Positions 1 through 10,212 of a stretch of DNA of 64,000 bases are shown here, piece after piece. The position numbers were made by a program, and so were the translations under genes. Location of the stretch: NCBI GenBank assembly GCA_963691815.1, contig OY829645.1, positions 47,961,281-48,025,280 on the forward strand. The letters run 5' to 3'. Each line of letters starts with the position of its first letter. Positions within the stretch are counted from its first letter, which is position 1. The notes under the pieces are model-generated. The model was given only the letters and a program-made list of their open reading frames with translations. It had not been told where the DNA came from and ran no database searches. This DNA comes from Echiichthys vipera (Eukaryota; Chordata; Actinopteri; Perciformes; Trachinidae).

Positions 1-1605
1 ACAGGAGGTCGACCTCAGCACAACGTTGGACGAGTTACGTCACAGGAGGTCGACCTCAGCACAACGTTGGACGAGTTACGTCACAGGAGGTCGACCTCAG
101 CACAACGTTGGACGAGTTACGTCACAGGAGGTCGACCTCAGCACAACGTTGGACGAGTTACGTCACAGGAGGTCGACCTCAGCACAACGTTGGACGAGTT
201 ACGTCACAGGAGGTCGACCTCAGCACAACGTAGGACGAGTTACGTCACAGGAGGTCGTCCTCAGCACAACGTTGGACGAGTTACGTCACAGGAGGTCGAC
301 CTCAGCACAACGTTGGACGAGTTACGTCACAGGAGGTCGACCTCAGCACAACGTTGGACGAGTTACGTCACAGGAGGTCGACCTCAGCACAACGTTGGAC
401 GAGTTACGTCACAGGAGGTCGACCTCAGCACAACGTTGGACGAGTTACGTCACAGGAGGTCGACCTCAGCACAACGTTGGACGAGTTACGTCACAGGAGG
501 TCGACCTCAGCACAACGTTGGACGAGTTACGTCACAGGAGGTCGACCTCAGCACAACGTTGGACGAGTTACGTCACAGGAGGTCGACCTCAGCGCAACGT
601 TGGACGAGTTACGTCACAGGAGGTCGACCTCAGCACAACGCCGGACGAGTTACATCACAGGAGGTCGACCTCAGCACAACGTTGGACGAGTTACGTCACA
701 GGAGGTCGACCTCAGCACAACGTTGGACGAGTTACGTCACAGGAGGTCGACCTCAGCACAACGTTGGACGAGTTACGTCACAGGAGGTCGACCTCAGCAC
801 AACGTTGGACGAGTTACGTCACAGGAGGTCGACCTCAGCACAACGTTGGACGAGTTACGTCACAGGAGGTCGACCTCAGCGCAACGTTGGACGAGTTACG
901 TCACAGGAGGTCGACCTCAGCACAACGTTGGACGAGTTACGTCACAGGAGGTCGACCTCAGCACAACGTTGGACGAGTTACGTCACAGGAGGTCGACCTC
1001 AGCACAACGTTGGACGAGTTACGTCACAGGAGGTCGACCTCAGCACAACGTTGGACGAGTTACGTCACAGGAGGTCGACCTCAGCACAACGTTGGACGAG
1101 TTACATCACAGGAGGTCGACCTCAGCACAACGTTGGACGAGTTACGTCACAGGAGGTCGACCTCAGCACAACGTTGGACGAGTTACGTCACAGGAGGTCG
1201 ACCTCAGCACAACGTTGGACGAGTTACGTCACAGGAGGTCGACCTCAGCACAACGTTGGACGAGTTACGTCACAGGAGGTCGACCTCAGCACAACGTTGG
1301 ACGAGTTACGTCACAGGAGGTCGACCTCAGCGCAACGTTGGACGAGTTACGTCACAGGAGGTCGACCTCAGCACAACGTTGGACGAGTTACGTCACAGGA
1401 GGTCGACCTCAGCACAACGTTGGACGAGTTACGTCACAGGAGGTCGACCTCAGCACAACGTTGGACGAGTTACGTCACAGGAGGTCGACCTCAGCACAAC
1501 GTTGGACGAGTTACGTCACAGGAGGTCGACCTCAGCACAACGTTGGACGAGTTACGTCACAGGAGGTCGACCTCAGCACAACGTTGGACGAGTTACGTCA
1601 CAGGA
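1..1605. repeat. 41-bp minisatellite, about 39 copies, in rbl1 intron 4
   Basis: A 41-bp unit repeats from the left edge to 1605 with no length change at all: the unit start recurs every 41 bases, 39 times, up to position 1600. Only about eight substitutions are seen (for example at 231, 594, 881 and 1332), so the array is young or homogenised. Each unit contains the palindromes GGTCGACC and AACGTT, four CpGs and the octamer TTACGTCA, which is a CREB/ATF-type half site. Because 41 is not a multiple of three and the unit has no stop on this strand, all three plus frames are open; these are not genes. By position it lies in the intron after rbl1 exon 4, or further into that gene. It may extend beyond the window. 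Confidence 0.97.
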
Positions 1606-2530
1606 AAATGACAAAAAACAACAAACAAAACTAATTTATCACAAGAGATCAAACTCCTTTTATTTAATCTCTTTTTTAAAACTCTTTTAAACAGTTTTTT
1701 TACCTTTTTTAATTATTTTTTACTGATTTTTTTACTATATTTTACTGTTTTTTACTTTTTTAAACTGTTTAAACTCGTTTTAATTATTTTTTACTATTTT
1801 TAACACTTTTAACTATTTTTTACTCTTTTTAAATCTTTTTTTTTATTTTTTTACAATTTTTAAGTCTTTTTTTATTCGTTTACTATATTTTGAACAGTTT
1901 TTTACTCTTTTTTTTTTTTTTTACTATTTTAACTCTTTTTAAACTCTTTTATTTATTTATTTATTTATTTTTTTACTGTTTTTAACTCTTTTTAAACTCT
2001 TTTATTTATTTATTTATTTATTTTTTTACTGTTTTTAAACTCTTTTTAAGTCTTAAATCTCTGAAATGACAGAAAAAGGCCAAGAAAAAACCCTAAAACA
2101 GCTGATTCCAGATCCTTAAATGTTACGATTTGTTTAGTTTTTGTTGTAAAATATCAAAATAAAGTGAATATATTTTAATGCGGACTGTCCGTGGAACAAA
2201 ACAAGCTGCTAATTACCATTATTATTAAAAAGTTTTGGGGCTTTTTGGCTTTTTTTCTGTAAATACATTAAGAAAATAACCAATGGATGAGCTGAGAATG
2301 AAAATAATGAACTTAAATATTATTTTTAGACTTAAATTACACAAACTGGAGCCAGACTGATATTTCTGTCTGTTCATATTATTTTATTATTTTAATTATA
2401 AACAGTATATTAATGTTAAATATTGTTTATTTGACTCAAAACAAACAAACACATCTAGGACGTGTGTTTTTATTTCTACCAAACGTTTCTGTGCGAATGT
2501 TTTTACTGAATAAAGAAACAATTATAAATA
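1606..2530. other. AT-rich intronic sequence with T-rich degenerate repeats
   Basis: No coding signal. From about 1660 to 2060 the plus strand is a chain of T-runs separated by short ACT or AACT blocks, with a duplicated block of ATTT tetramers near 1945 and 2000. The remainder is AT-rich unique sequence. By position it belongs to rbl1 intron 4. Confidence 0.7.
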
Positions 2531-2563
2531 AAGTTTAGTTTAATAAAGTTTTCTGTTCGGTAC

Positions 2564-2628
2564 CTTTGGTGTAAACGAACAAAGTCCAGCAGAACTTGAA
2601 CACGTCGCTGATGTGACACGGCAACCGC
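2564..2628 (-). CDS. rbl1: rbl1 (p107) coding exon 4
   Basis: This 65-bp exon reads RLPCHISDVFKFCWTLFVYTKG on the minus strand (first codon split with exon 3). It matches the pocket-protein N-terminal domain of retinoblastoma-like protein 1, where RIPC...LFNFCWTLFVYTKG is the known mammalian sequence. The acceptor is CTGCAG and the donor is AAAG|GTACC. The exon enters in phase 2 and leaves in phase 1. The family protein binds E2F4/5 and represses cell-cycle genes in the nucleus as part of the DREAM complex. No next exon is visible between here and position 1, so the gene continues off the window. Confidence 0.93.
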
Positions 2629-2649
2629 CTGCAGGACCAAAGACACACT

Positions 2650-3107
2650 GTTAGACGCGTGTGTGTGTGTGGACGTGTGTGTGTGTCTGTGTGAGTGTGT
2701 GTCTGAGTCTGTGTGTGTGTGTGTTTGAGTCTGTGTGTGTGAGAGTGTGAGAGTCTGTCTGTGTGTGTGTGTGTGTGTGAGTGTCTGTGTGTGTGGGTGT
2801 GTGTGTGTGTGTGTGTGTGAGAGTCTGTGTGTGTGTGTGTGTGTTTCTGTGTGTGAGAGTCTGTGTGTGTATGTGTGTGTGAGAGTCTGTGTGTGTATGT
2901 GTGCGCGTGTGTGTGTGTGTGTCTTAGTCCGTGTGAGTCTGTGTGTGTATGTGTGCGTGTTTCTGTGTGTATCTGTGCGTTTGCGTGTCTGTGCATGTGT
3001 GTCTGTGTTTCTGTGTGTGTCTGTGCATGTGTGTGTGAGTCTGTGTGTGTATGTGCATTTGTGTGCATGTGTGTCTGCGTGTGTGTGTGTGTGTGTGTGT
3101 GTGCGTG
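2650..3107. repeat. TG/CA-rich microsatellite filling rbl1 intron 3
   Basis: Nearly pure TG with interspersed TCTG, GAGTC and ATG variants on the plus strand. It fills most of the 480-bp intron between exons 3 and 4 and reaches to the donor of exon 3. Several frames read as poly Cys-Val or His-Thr and are artefacts of the repeat. Confidence 0.95.
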
Positions 3108-3108
3108 C

Positions 3109-3312
3109 CTGTGCTTCCTGCTGCGTGGTTGCCGTGGCGGCTCGCCTCCCTGCGGGTTCTGAAACATGTCCATGAAAATGGGCTCGAACTTGCGGAAGAT
3201 CACCGTGGAAACCTCAAAGTTGCGCTCCAGACGGTCGACGCAGAGACGGAAATCCTGCGACAGGTTGGACATGTCGGCCCACTTCCTCATCTTAGAGAAG
3301 AACTGGATCAGA
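3109..3312 (-). CDS. rbl1: rbl1 (p107) coding exon 3
   Basis: 204-bp exon on the minus strand. It begins LIQFFSKMRKWADMSNL, passes through the strongly conserved LERNFEVSTVIFRKFEPIF block and ends QNPQGGEPPRQPRSRKH, all close to vertebrate RBL1 rather than RBL2 (RBL2 has NFTVSAVIFKKYEPIF). The acceptor is CTCCAG|TCTG, and phase is 2 at both ends. The donor is unusual. The frame requires a cut after AAGCACAG, and the next intron bases are GCACGC, so the site is GC rather than GT; no GT occurs nearby on this strand because the intron is CA repeat. Confidence 0.93.
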
Positions 3313-3405
3313 CTGGAGACGCATTTAAAGCCTCGTTATTATCTTTAAGGTCACGAGACGCCGTCTTTTATCACGTGTGAAATAAAAAGGGGGCGGGGCA
3401 CTGAC

Positions 3406-3539
3406 CTGAGTTTGGCGGTGCGGAGGATCCTGGTGAGGGAGACGCAGTTTCCTTCCATCAGGCCTTTGCCGACCGTGGGCGTGGACCCTTTCCTGCAGGC
3501 GGCGTACAGTGAGCAGGCCAACCAGTGGACCACCTCCCC
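3406..3539 (-). CDS. rbl1: rbl1 (p107) coding exon 2
   Basis: 134-bp exon on the minus strand, reading GEVVHWLACSLYAACRK, then a GKG(L)MEGNCVSLTRILR block and AKL. The MEGNCVSLTRILR motif distinguishes RBL1 from RBL2 (VEGNYVSLTRILK). The acceptor is GTGCAG|GGGG and the donor CTCAG|GTCAGT. It enters in phase 0 and leaves in phase 2, which fits exons 1 and 3 exactly. Intron 2 is only 93 bp. Confidence 0.95.
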
Positions 3540-3738
3540 CTGCACGGACACGGCAACACGAGCACGGCAACACGGTTACACAACGTTTTATTTAATCTGA
3601 AGCTCGAGCGACTCAGGAACAAACACGTGACGGTTCAGAAACGCGTATAAAAGTGCAGCTGAGGACGTTCTTAGAGGCTCCGCACGTCCGCACAGAACCA
3701 GAGTCTCATCCAGGCAACAAGGGACCGCACCTACAGAG

Positions 3739-4909
3739 TGTTGTTGTTGTTTACCTCCACTGTGTAGGTGTTATTATTAGGGCTATGACTTTTACAGAAA
3801 AAAATAACGCAATAAAAAAAACAACTTAATTAATCACAGAAAACAAAATTTACACTAAAATGTACTTTCAGAGTGTAGGTGTTGTTGTTATTGACCTCCA
3901 GTACTTGTGTTGTTGTTGTTGTTTACCTCCAGAGTGTAGGTGTTGGTATTGACTTCCAGTATTCATGTGTTGTTGTTATTGACCTCCAGTACTTGTGTTA
4001 TTGTTGTTATTTACCCCCAGGGTGTAGGTGTTGTTATTAGCCTCCAATACTTGTGTGTTGTTGTTGTTGTTATTGACCTCCGGTACTTGTGTGGTGTTGT
4101 TGTTGTTTACCTCCGGTACTTGTGTGGTGTTGTTGTTGTTGTTGTTTACCTCCAGGATGTAGGTGTTATTAACTACTTGTGTGTTGTTATTGTTGTTGTT
4201 TGCCTCCAGGGTGTAGGTGTTGTTATTAACTACTTGTGTGTTGTTGTTGTTATTGACCTCCAGGGTGTAGGTGTTGTTATTAACTACTTGTGTGTTGTTA
4301 TTGTTGTTGTTTACCCCCAGGGTGTAGGTGTTGTTATTAACTACTTGTGTGTTGTTGTTTACCCCCAGGGTGTAGGTGTTGTTATTAACTACTTGTGTGT
4401 TGTTGTTATTGTTGTTGTTTACCTCCAGGGTGTAGGTGTTATTAACTACTTCCATGTTGTTGTTGTTGTTTACCTCAAGGGTGTAGGTGTATGTGTTGTT
4501 ATTAACCTCCAGTACTTGTGTGTTATTGTTGTTGTTTACCTCCAGGGTGTAGGTGTTATTAACTACTTGTGTGTTGTTGTTTACCTCCAGGGTGTAGGTG
4601 TTATTAACTACTTGTGTGTTGTTGTTTACCTCCAGGGTGTAGGTGTTGTTATTAACTTCCAGTACTTGTGCTATTGTTGTTTACCTCCAGGGTGTAGGTG
4701 TTGTTATTAACCTCCAGTACTTGTGTTATTGTTGTTGTTTACCTCCAGGGTGTAGGTGTTGTTATTAACTACTTGTGTGTTGTTGTTGTTGTTTACCTCC
4801 AGGGTGTAGGTGTTGTTATTAACCTCCAGTACTTGTGCTATTGTTGTTTACCTCCAGGGTGTAGGTGTTGTTATTAACCTCCAGTACTTGTGTTATTGTT
4901 GTTGTTTAC
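3739..4909. repeat. intron 1 minisatellite built from the rbl1 exon 1 donor junction
   Basis: About twenty irregular units of roughly 45-60 bp. On the minus strand the shared core is AACACCTACACCCTGGAG followed by GTAAAC and then AAC/AAT triplets, a GGAGGTTAAT-like spacer and ACAAGTA. The first 18 bases of the core equal the last 18 coding bases of rbl1 exon 1, and GTAAAC equals the true donor at 4904-4909. The last unit of the array is the real exon-intron junction. Some frames remain open and read as Asn-rich peptides (for example 3976-4455); they are repeat artefacts unless spliced. Confidence 0.9.
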
Positions 4910-5071
4910 CTCCAGGGTGTAGGTGTTCCAGATGGCAGTGAAGGTCTCCAGGGTCTCGGTGGCCGTCTGCTCGTCCATGTTCAGCTCCTGACACAGCCTC
5001 TCCAGACTCCTCCGGACCGAGCTTTCCTCCATCCTCCCGGACTCAGAGTCAGGCGACTCTTCGCCCCGCAT
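4910..5071 (-). CDS. rbl1: rbl1 (p107) coding exon 1 with start codon
   Basis: 162-bp coding part on the minus strand. It starts at the ATG at 5071 (an alternative in-frame ATG follows 13 codons later) and reads through an acidic leader into LCQELNMDE, FTAIW and NTYTLE before a GAG|GTAAAC donor. LCQELN and TYTLE are landmarks of the pocket-protein N-terminus. The exon leaves in phase 0, and exon 2 continues with GEVVHWLAC as in vertebrate RBL1. The 18 bases before the donor are duplicated many times in the adjacent intron. Confidence 0.93.
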
Positions 5072-5345
5072 TCCCCGAACAAACGTGCCGCTTCAACAAG
5101 TTTAAATCCCCGAGAGTTTTATTTATAAACACTAAAACAACAACAGCTTCTTATGTCTATGCTTCTCCCGATGAACCACAAGGAACACTTCCGCTACACA
5201 TCCCCCACAATGTAGAGCGTTGGCGCGAAAACCGCTGGGCAGCGACCAATCAGAGGCGAGGGGAGCGTGGGTCCACGAGAGCTGCTCGACCAATCCCCTT
5301 CTCCTGCTCCTTCACGTGCTCCTCCCAGGCTCCTCCCAGCCAGCC
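5072..5345 (-). promoter_or_regulatory. rbl1: rbl1 5-prime UTR and promoter region
   Basis: GC-richer stretch directly upstream of the rbl1 start codon. It contains an E2F-type palindrome at 5220-5231, CCAAT boxes at 5246-5250 and 5290-5294, and a CACGTG E-box near 5313. RBL1 is an established E2F target with E2F sites close to its start, so the arrangement fits. The transcription start is not identifiable by eye. No gene is seen on the opposite strand. Confidence 0.7.
5220..5231 (-). promoter_or_regulatory. E2F-type site TTTTCGCGCCAA
   Basis: Minus-strand TTTTCGCGCCAA, a near-palindromic E2F consensus (TTTSGCGC), about 150 bp upstream of the rbl1 ATG. It suggests cell-cycle autoregulation through E2F, as known for mammalian RBL1. 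Confidence 0.7.
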
Positions 5346-7195
5346 AACCGTAACTGAGCAACCCTCTCTCCTGCTACTTTTTTTATTTAAAAGAAACATA
5401 AACATTTACTTAAACGTTTAGTTCATGTTCTAAAGTTATGTATACATTACCAAAAAATGTTTTTAAATGTAGAAATAATAATAACATAAATGAAAACGTA
5501 AAAAGACAGTAAAACATAGAAAAGGTGACGAAAAATAACAAAATCACGTGACCCTTAAAGCAAGACTATCGTAACTAAGCAACCCTCTCTCCTGCTCCTT
5601 TTTTGTTTAAAAGAAACATAAACATTTACGTAAACGTTTAGTACATGCTCTAAAGTTGTGTACACAATGCCAAAAAATGTTTTTAAATGTAGGAATAATA
5701 ATATCACAAATTAAAACGTTTAAAGACAGTAAAACATAAAAAACGGTTCAGAAAAAAAAAACAAAATCACGTGACCCTTAAAGCCAGACTACCGTAACTA
5801 AGCAACCCTCTCTCCCTTTATTAAAATGATTCAATAAAAAATACTTTTAGTACATGGTCAAGAGTTATAAACACAATACCACATGTTTATCAAGTTTTTA
5901 AATGTAGAAATTATAATAACTTAAATTAAAATGTACATAAGAATAACAAAATCACGTGACCCTAGAGCCTGCAACCCGTAACTAAGCAACCATCTCTCCT
6001 GCGACTTTTTAAAAATGTAAAACATTCAATAAAAAAAATGCTTTTAGTACATGGTCCAGAGTTATAAACACAATACCAAATTTTCATCAAGTTTTTAAAT
6101 GTAGAAATAATAATAACATAAATAAAAATGTACAAAGACAGTAAAACATAGAAAAAGTGGCGAAAAAAAACAAAATCACGTGACCCTTAAAGCAAGACTA
6201 CCGTTACTAAGCAACCATCTCTCCTGCGACTTTTTTTATTTAATTTAAAAGATCCAATAAAAAAATACTTTTAGCACATGAGTTATAAACACAATACCAA
6301 ATTTTTATAAAGTTTTTAAATGTAGAAATAATAATAACTTAAATAAAAATGTACAAAGACAGTAAAACATAGAAAAGGTGACGAAAATAATATTTTTTTA
6401 ATTAAAAAAATCTATAAAAAATACTTTTACCTTTTAGTTATGAACACAATACCACTTTTAAATGTAGAAATGATAATAACGTAAATTAAAAGGCACAAAG
6501 ACAGTAAAACATAGAAAAGGTGGCGAAAAAAATAACAAAATCACGTGACCCTTAAAGCAAGACTACCGTAACTAAGCAACCCTCTCTCCTGCTCTTTTTA
6601 TTATTCAAAAGATTCAATAAAAAATACTTTAACTTTTTAGTTATAAACACAATACCATTTTAAATGTAGAAATAATAATAACACAAATTAAAACGTACAA
6701 AGACAGTAAACATAGAAAAGTTGACGAAAAATAACAAAATCACGTGACCTTTGAAGCCAGACAACCGTTACTAAGCAACCCTCTCTCCTGCTTTTTTTTT
6801 TTATTATATAAAAGATTCAATAAAAAAAAATACTTTTACTTTTTAGCTATAAACACAATACCAAATTGTGCTTGTCAATGTAGAAATAATATAAACTTAA
6901 ATTAAAATGTACAAAGACGGCATAAGAATAACAAAATCACGTGACCCTTCCAGCCAGCAAAAAGCCGGCAACCGTAACTAAGCAACGCTCTCTCCCTTTA
7001 TTAAAAAGATTCAATAAAAAATACTTTTAGTTCATAGTTCAGAGTTATAAACACAATACAAAGTTTTTTATCAAGTTTTTCAATGTAGAAATAATAATAA
7101 CTTAAATAAAAATGTACAAAGACGGCATAAGAATAACAAAAACATGTGACCCGGGCAGCTTGCCAACCGTAACTAAGCAACCGTTGCCTTCACAA
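5345..7195. repeat. tandem satellite of about 200-bp units upstream of rbl1
   Basis: About nine degenerate copies of a unit of 185-225 bp. Anchors are TCACGTGAC (intact at 5544, 5767, 5952, 6176, 6541, 6740 and 6937; CATGTG in the last copy near 7143) followed by a GTAACTAAGCAAC block and CTCTCTCCTGC. Between the anchors lie AAATGTAGAAATAATAATAAC and ACAGTAAAACATA. One copy near 6400 lacks the anchor, giving the 365-bp gap. The unit resembles the promoter edge at 5340-5375, where a GTAACTGAGCAACC variant occurs. No coding frames. Confidence 0.9.
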
Positions 7196-8744
7196 CGGTA
7201 CTACCAAAGAAAACGTCTTTTCCTGACTGTTTAACATTTATTGGCGAGTTTAAAACAATTAAAACAAACAAAAATGAAGAATTTATTTACTCACTTTGTT
7301 TTTTAGTTGTAGAAGAATATTCAGAAGAAGTTGTTTAAGTAAAAAATACTAAAACAACATTAAAAATACTTTACTACATGGAAAAAGACCTGCATTCAAA
7401 ACCTCGCTTATGTAAAATTACTAATACCACACGATTAATACAAAGTTGTACATTTAAAATTACTTAAATTCTGTCTTTTTGTTGTTGTTTTAAAGTGAAA
7501 GTTACATTTGGTGATTTGACACAACAATAACTCAGGTTAAGTGGAACTAAATACTATTGATTATTATTATTATTAATATTTTTATTATTATTATTATTAA
7601 TTATATATTACTGATATTGGAAAAGATCAAATGTATTGATCCACACAGGGAAATTCACATGTAGCAGCTCAAGTTTAGAGGAAGTAAAGGAAAATGTGAC
7701 AGTAATGCAAAATAAACCAGATAAAATACAGATAAAGCTATTTACATTAAGATAAAATAGGAAAAAGCAGTTTAAACCCTTCACCTACATGTTTTAATGC
7801 AGATTAACATACACTTGAACTAGTACAGGTGCCAAAAACGTGCAAAACACTGCTTTAAAATCATCATATATCAACATTTATGTCTATTTTTATTCATAAA
7901 TGTCTTTAAAAACTTCAAAATCTGCCCAAATCTGCCAAACATTCAACCAGTTTAAGGATTTTAACCTTTTAAATGAGTTTCATTATTTAAGTTTTAACTA
8001 TTTATTGCAAAAAAACCCACAAAAGATGAATTATTTTCCATATAATGAACAGTAGGGAGATGAAACTTTGCTGATCATTAGACTCTCGGATTTGTCAAAG
8101 ATTAGCAAAATAAAACACTTGATTGCATTTGTATTTTTTATGCAGTTAAAGATACTGACTCTGGACACCTCTCATTGACTTCCATTAAAACCACATTTTT
8201 TAAATCTCACTGCCATTACAGTAAAAATCATAAATTCTGTTAATGTCAGCATTTCATCTTAAAGAAAAGTAGTTATATTTTACATTTCTACCATTTAACA
8301 CCAGATTCAACCATTTTCCCGTTGCACAGTGTAAAAACTAAATTAGGATTTAACAGAAAAATGATCAGTGGACTTGTTATTAACATTTATATTTATTAAA
8401 TTGCTTGTAATTTGGGGTTTAAAAAGACTACTCAATACACTTTGGTTGGATTAATTTATAAAATGCAAGTTTTTGAAATGGTGTTTTATTTTAATTACTT
8501 TTGCCCATTTTCAGATCAGTCCTCATAGATAAATTATTAAGGGCTGTTATAGTTTTAAAAGTATAATTCTCTAAGTTCAAGGACTTTAATTTGTTTAATC
8601 TAATTAAGTGAACCTTAAAAACAATAAGTGAGTAGAAGTAAAAGTGTTATGTTGTGGTTAGTGACTGATTTAAGTACGGTTCCATTTGTATCAAGCAGTG
8701 CACGTGAAATAATTAATGAAGTTATCACAAAACGTGACTTTTAA
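7196..8744. other. AT-rich intergenic sequence, no gene
   Basis: No open frame with protein character on either strand. It contains an ATT-triplet tract near 7560-7600. The part at 7615-7790, with a TATTGATCC(A) start and GGGAAATTCA, looks like a decayed LINE 3-prime tail in reverse orientation. The rest appears unique. Confidence 0.6.
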
Positions 8745-8832
8745 GTTCAATTCAATTCCATTAAATTTTATTTATAGTGCCAAATCATAACAAAAGTCAC
8801 AGGACAATTTACAGAGTAGGTAAAGTACACTG
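8745..8832 (-). mobile_element. LINE/SINE 3-prime tail fragment (family F)
   Basis: CAATTCAATTCC...TTTATTTATAGTGCCAAATCATAACAAAAGT...TTTACAGAGTAGGTAAAG is the reverse complement of the tail seen at 13798-13915, 49589-49718 and 57452-57582. Such tails, ending in repeated AATTG/CAATT pentamers, are common 3-prime ends of teleost non-LTR elements. Confidence 0.75.
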
Positions 8833-9014
8833 ACTTAATTAATTTAAATAAATAAATAAAAAGTAGATTAGTACATTGACTTAATTAATTATTTAGAAAT
8901 AAATAAAAAGCTAATTTAGTACATTAACTAAATTAATTTAATAATAAATAAATAAATCAAAAGCAGATTTAGTGCATTGTGGTGTATTTTATGCGTCTAT
9001 ATGAGGTGTACTTA

Positions 9015-9608
9015 GGGCGCACTCACACTGTCCATCCGTACCGTGCCTAAACACGTTTCACGGCTAAAGTCTGGTTCCTTTGACCAGTGTGAGTGCAACT
9101 GCACGTCTAGGAGCAGCACGCTTGCCGTCCACGGCCCGTTTGGGAGAGGTGGGCTTTAGTAAAACACGTTTGCACATGTACGAGCACGAGCGTGCGCACG
9201 TGTACGAGCACGAGGCCTACGGCGGCTCTGAGGTCATTTCCTGTGCGCCTGTTGGGACGTAGAAAAAAGAAGGAGGGACCATGCGCGGACATTTCAAACA
9301 ATGGCGGTGAAAGGTTCACGTTGGTGTGATGCGGAGGTGGAGTGTTTACTGCAGATTTGGTCGATGAAAAGATTCAAAAACAGTCGACAAGACGCACAAA
9401 AACTCTGAGGTCTACGGAAAGATCTGGAAACAAAGCCACGCATCGCCATGACGTCATCAATGCGTGTGACGTGTGACGGCGTGATGACGTATAGGCAGCA
9501 AGAAGCATTCTCCGAGGCCCAGGTAGTGTGAGTACAAACGGGCCTGGAGGGGGGGACAAGGACCCTAAAGCACGGGGCACGGGACGGACGCACAGTGGGA
9601 GGGCGCCC
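9015..9608 (+). mobile_element. Harbinger-like nonautonomous transposon, copy 1
   Basis: Starts GGGCGCACTCACACTGTCC and ends GGGAGGGCGCCC, with flanks TTA and TAA. The internal plus-strand frame from 9301 starts MAVKGSRWCDAEVECLLQIW, resembling the first helix of a Myb/SANT (trihelix) DNA-binding domain, as found in PIF/Harbinger elements. In this copy a CGA codon has become TGA (near 9407), so the frame is broken. A perfect TGACGTCA lies at 9449-9456. Confidence 0.85.
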
Positions 9609-9611
9609 TAA

Positions 9612-10207
9612 AATGTGATTCCCATTTCTTCTTTGTATTTATCTTATTGTATATTGTACGGTTATTATTTAAAACACCATAAATAGCAGATATCAACCCC
9701 TTACTAGTGTTAAACGTTTCACCCAAATGGTCTTTAAACAGGGATTCTGGTGGGATACGAGGAAAGTCTGGATCCAGTGTCTGATCTGAAAGCATTTAAC
9801 TAGATTATGTTTAAGGAGTTTGAATTTCTCCGTCAGTTGTTGAAAGCTTGAAAGTTTACCTTGGATATATATTGTAGATCTTCAACTGTTTTTATGCCCT
9901 TACTAACCCAATTGCGCATCATGCCATCTGTAATCTGATGTGAAATGTTGGGGTTAACACACAGAGGAGTCTTACGATACAGAGAGACGTTTAGACCGAT
10001 GATAGCATGAGCTTCACGCCGTGCAAAGAAAGAGTTCAAAATGATGCTTAAAAGTATTTTTTTAGAGGTTAGGAAAGAAAGGGACTTCAGGGGAACAAGT
10101 TTTAATTGGTGTTGTTCAATAGGAAGCCATCTTGCCATGTCCCCATGTAGCCAACACCATACTGAGCGAAACTGAGCTGCAAGGTAATAGCATCTAAAGT
10201 TGGGGAG
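9612..10207 (-). pseudogene. L1-type LINE ORF2 C-terminal fragment
   Basis: Minus-strand frames at 10138-9833 (reading MARWLPIEQHQLKLVPL, then W.SKGIKTVEDL) and 9795-9612 have the character of the poorly conserved C-terminal region of L1-clade ORF2 proteins, where a W...KGI...DL segment follows the reverse transcriptase. A frame change between the two parts and absence of the RT core show a dead fragment. It is bounded by Harbinger-like copies on both sides. Confidence 0.55.
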
Positions 10208-10212
10208 ATTTA

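Noticed and set aside
26..1690. Three overlapping frames of 426-554 codons with 41-residue repeats
   Set aside because: They are translations of the 41-bp minisatellite in all three frames, with no ATG-based gene structure and no domain.
2535..3290. A 251-codon His/Thr-rich protein
   Set aside because: It joins rbl1 exons 3 and 4 through the unspliced CA-repeat intron.
3976..4455. Asn-rich frame as a separate gene
   Set aside because: It is the translated intron 1 minisatellite of rbl1; interesting only as possible splice read-through.
5072..5345. Divergent gene sharing the rbl1 promoter
   Set aside because: No coding exon appears on the plus strand in the following kilobases, which are satellite and AT-rich DNA.
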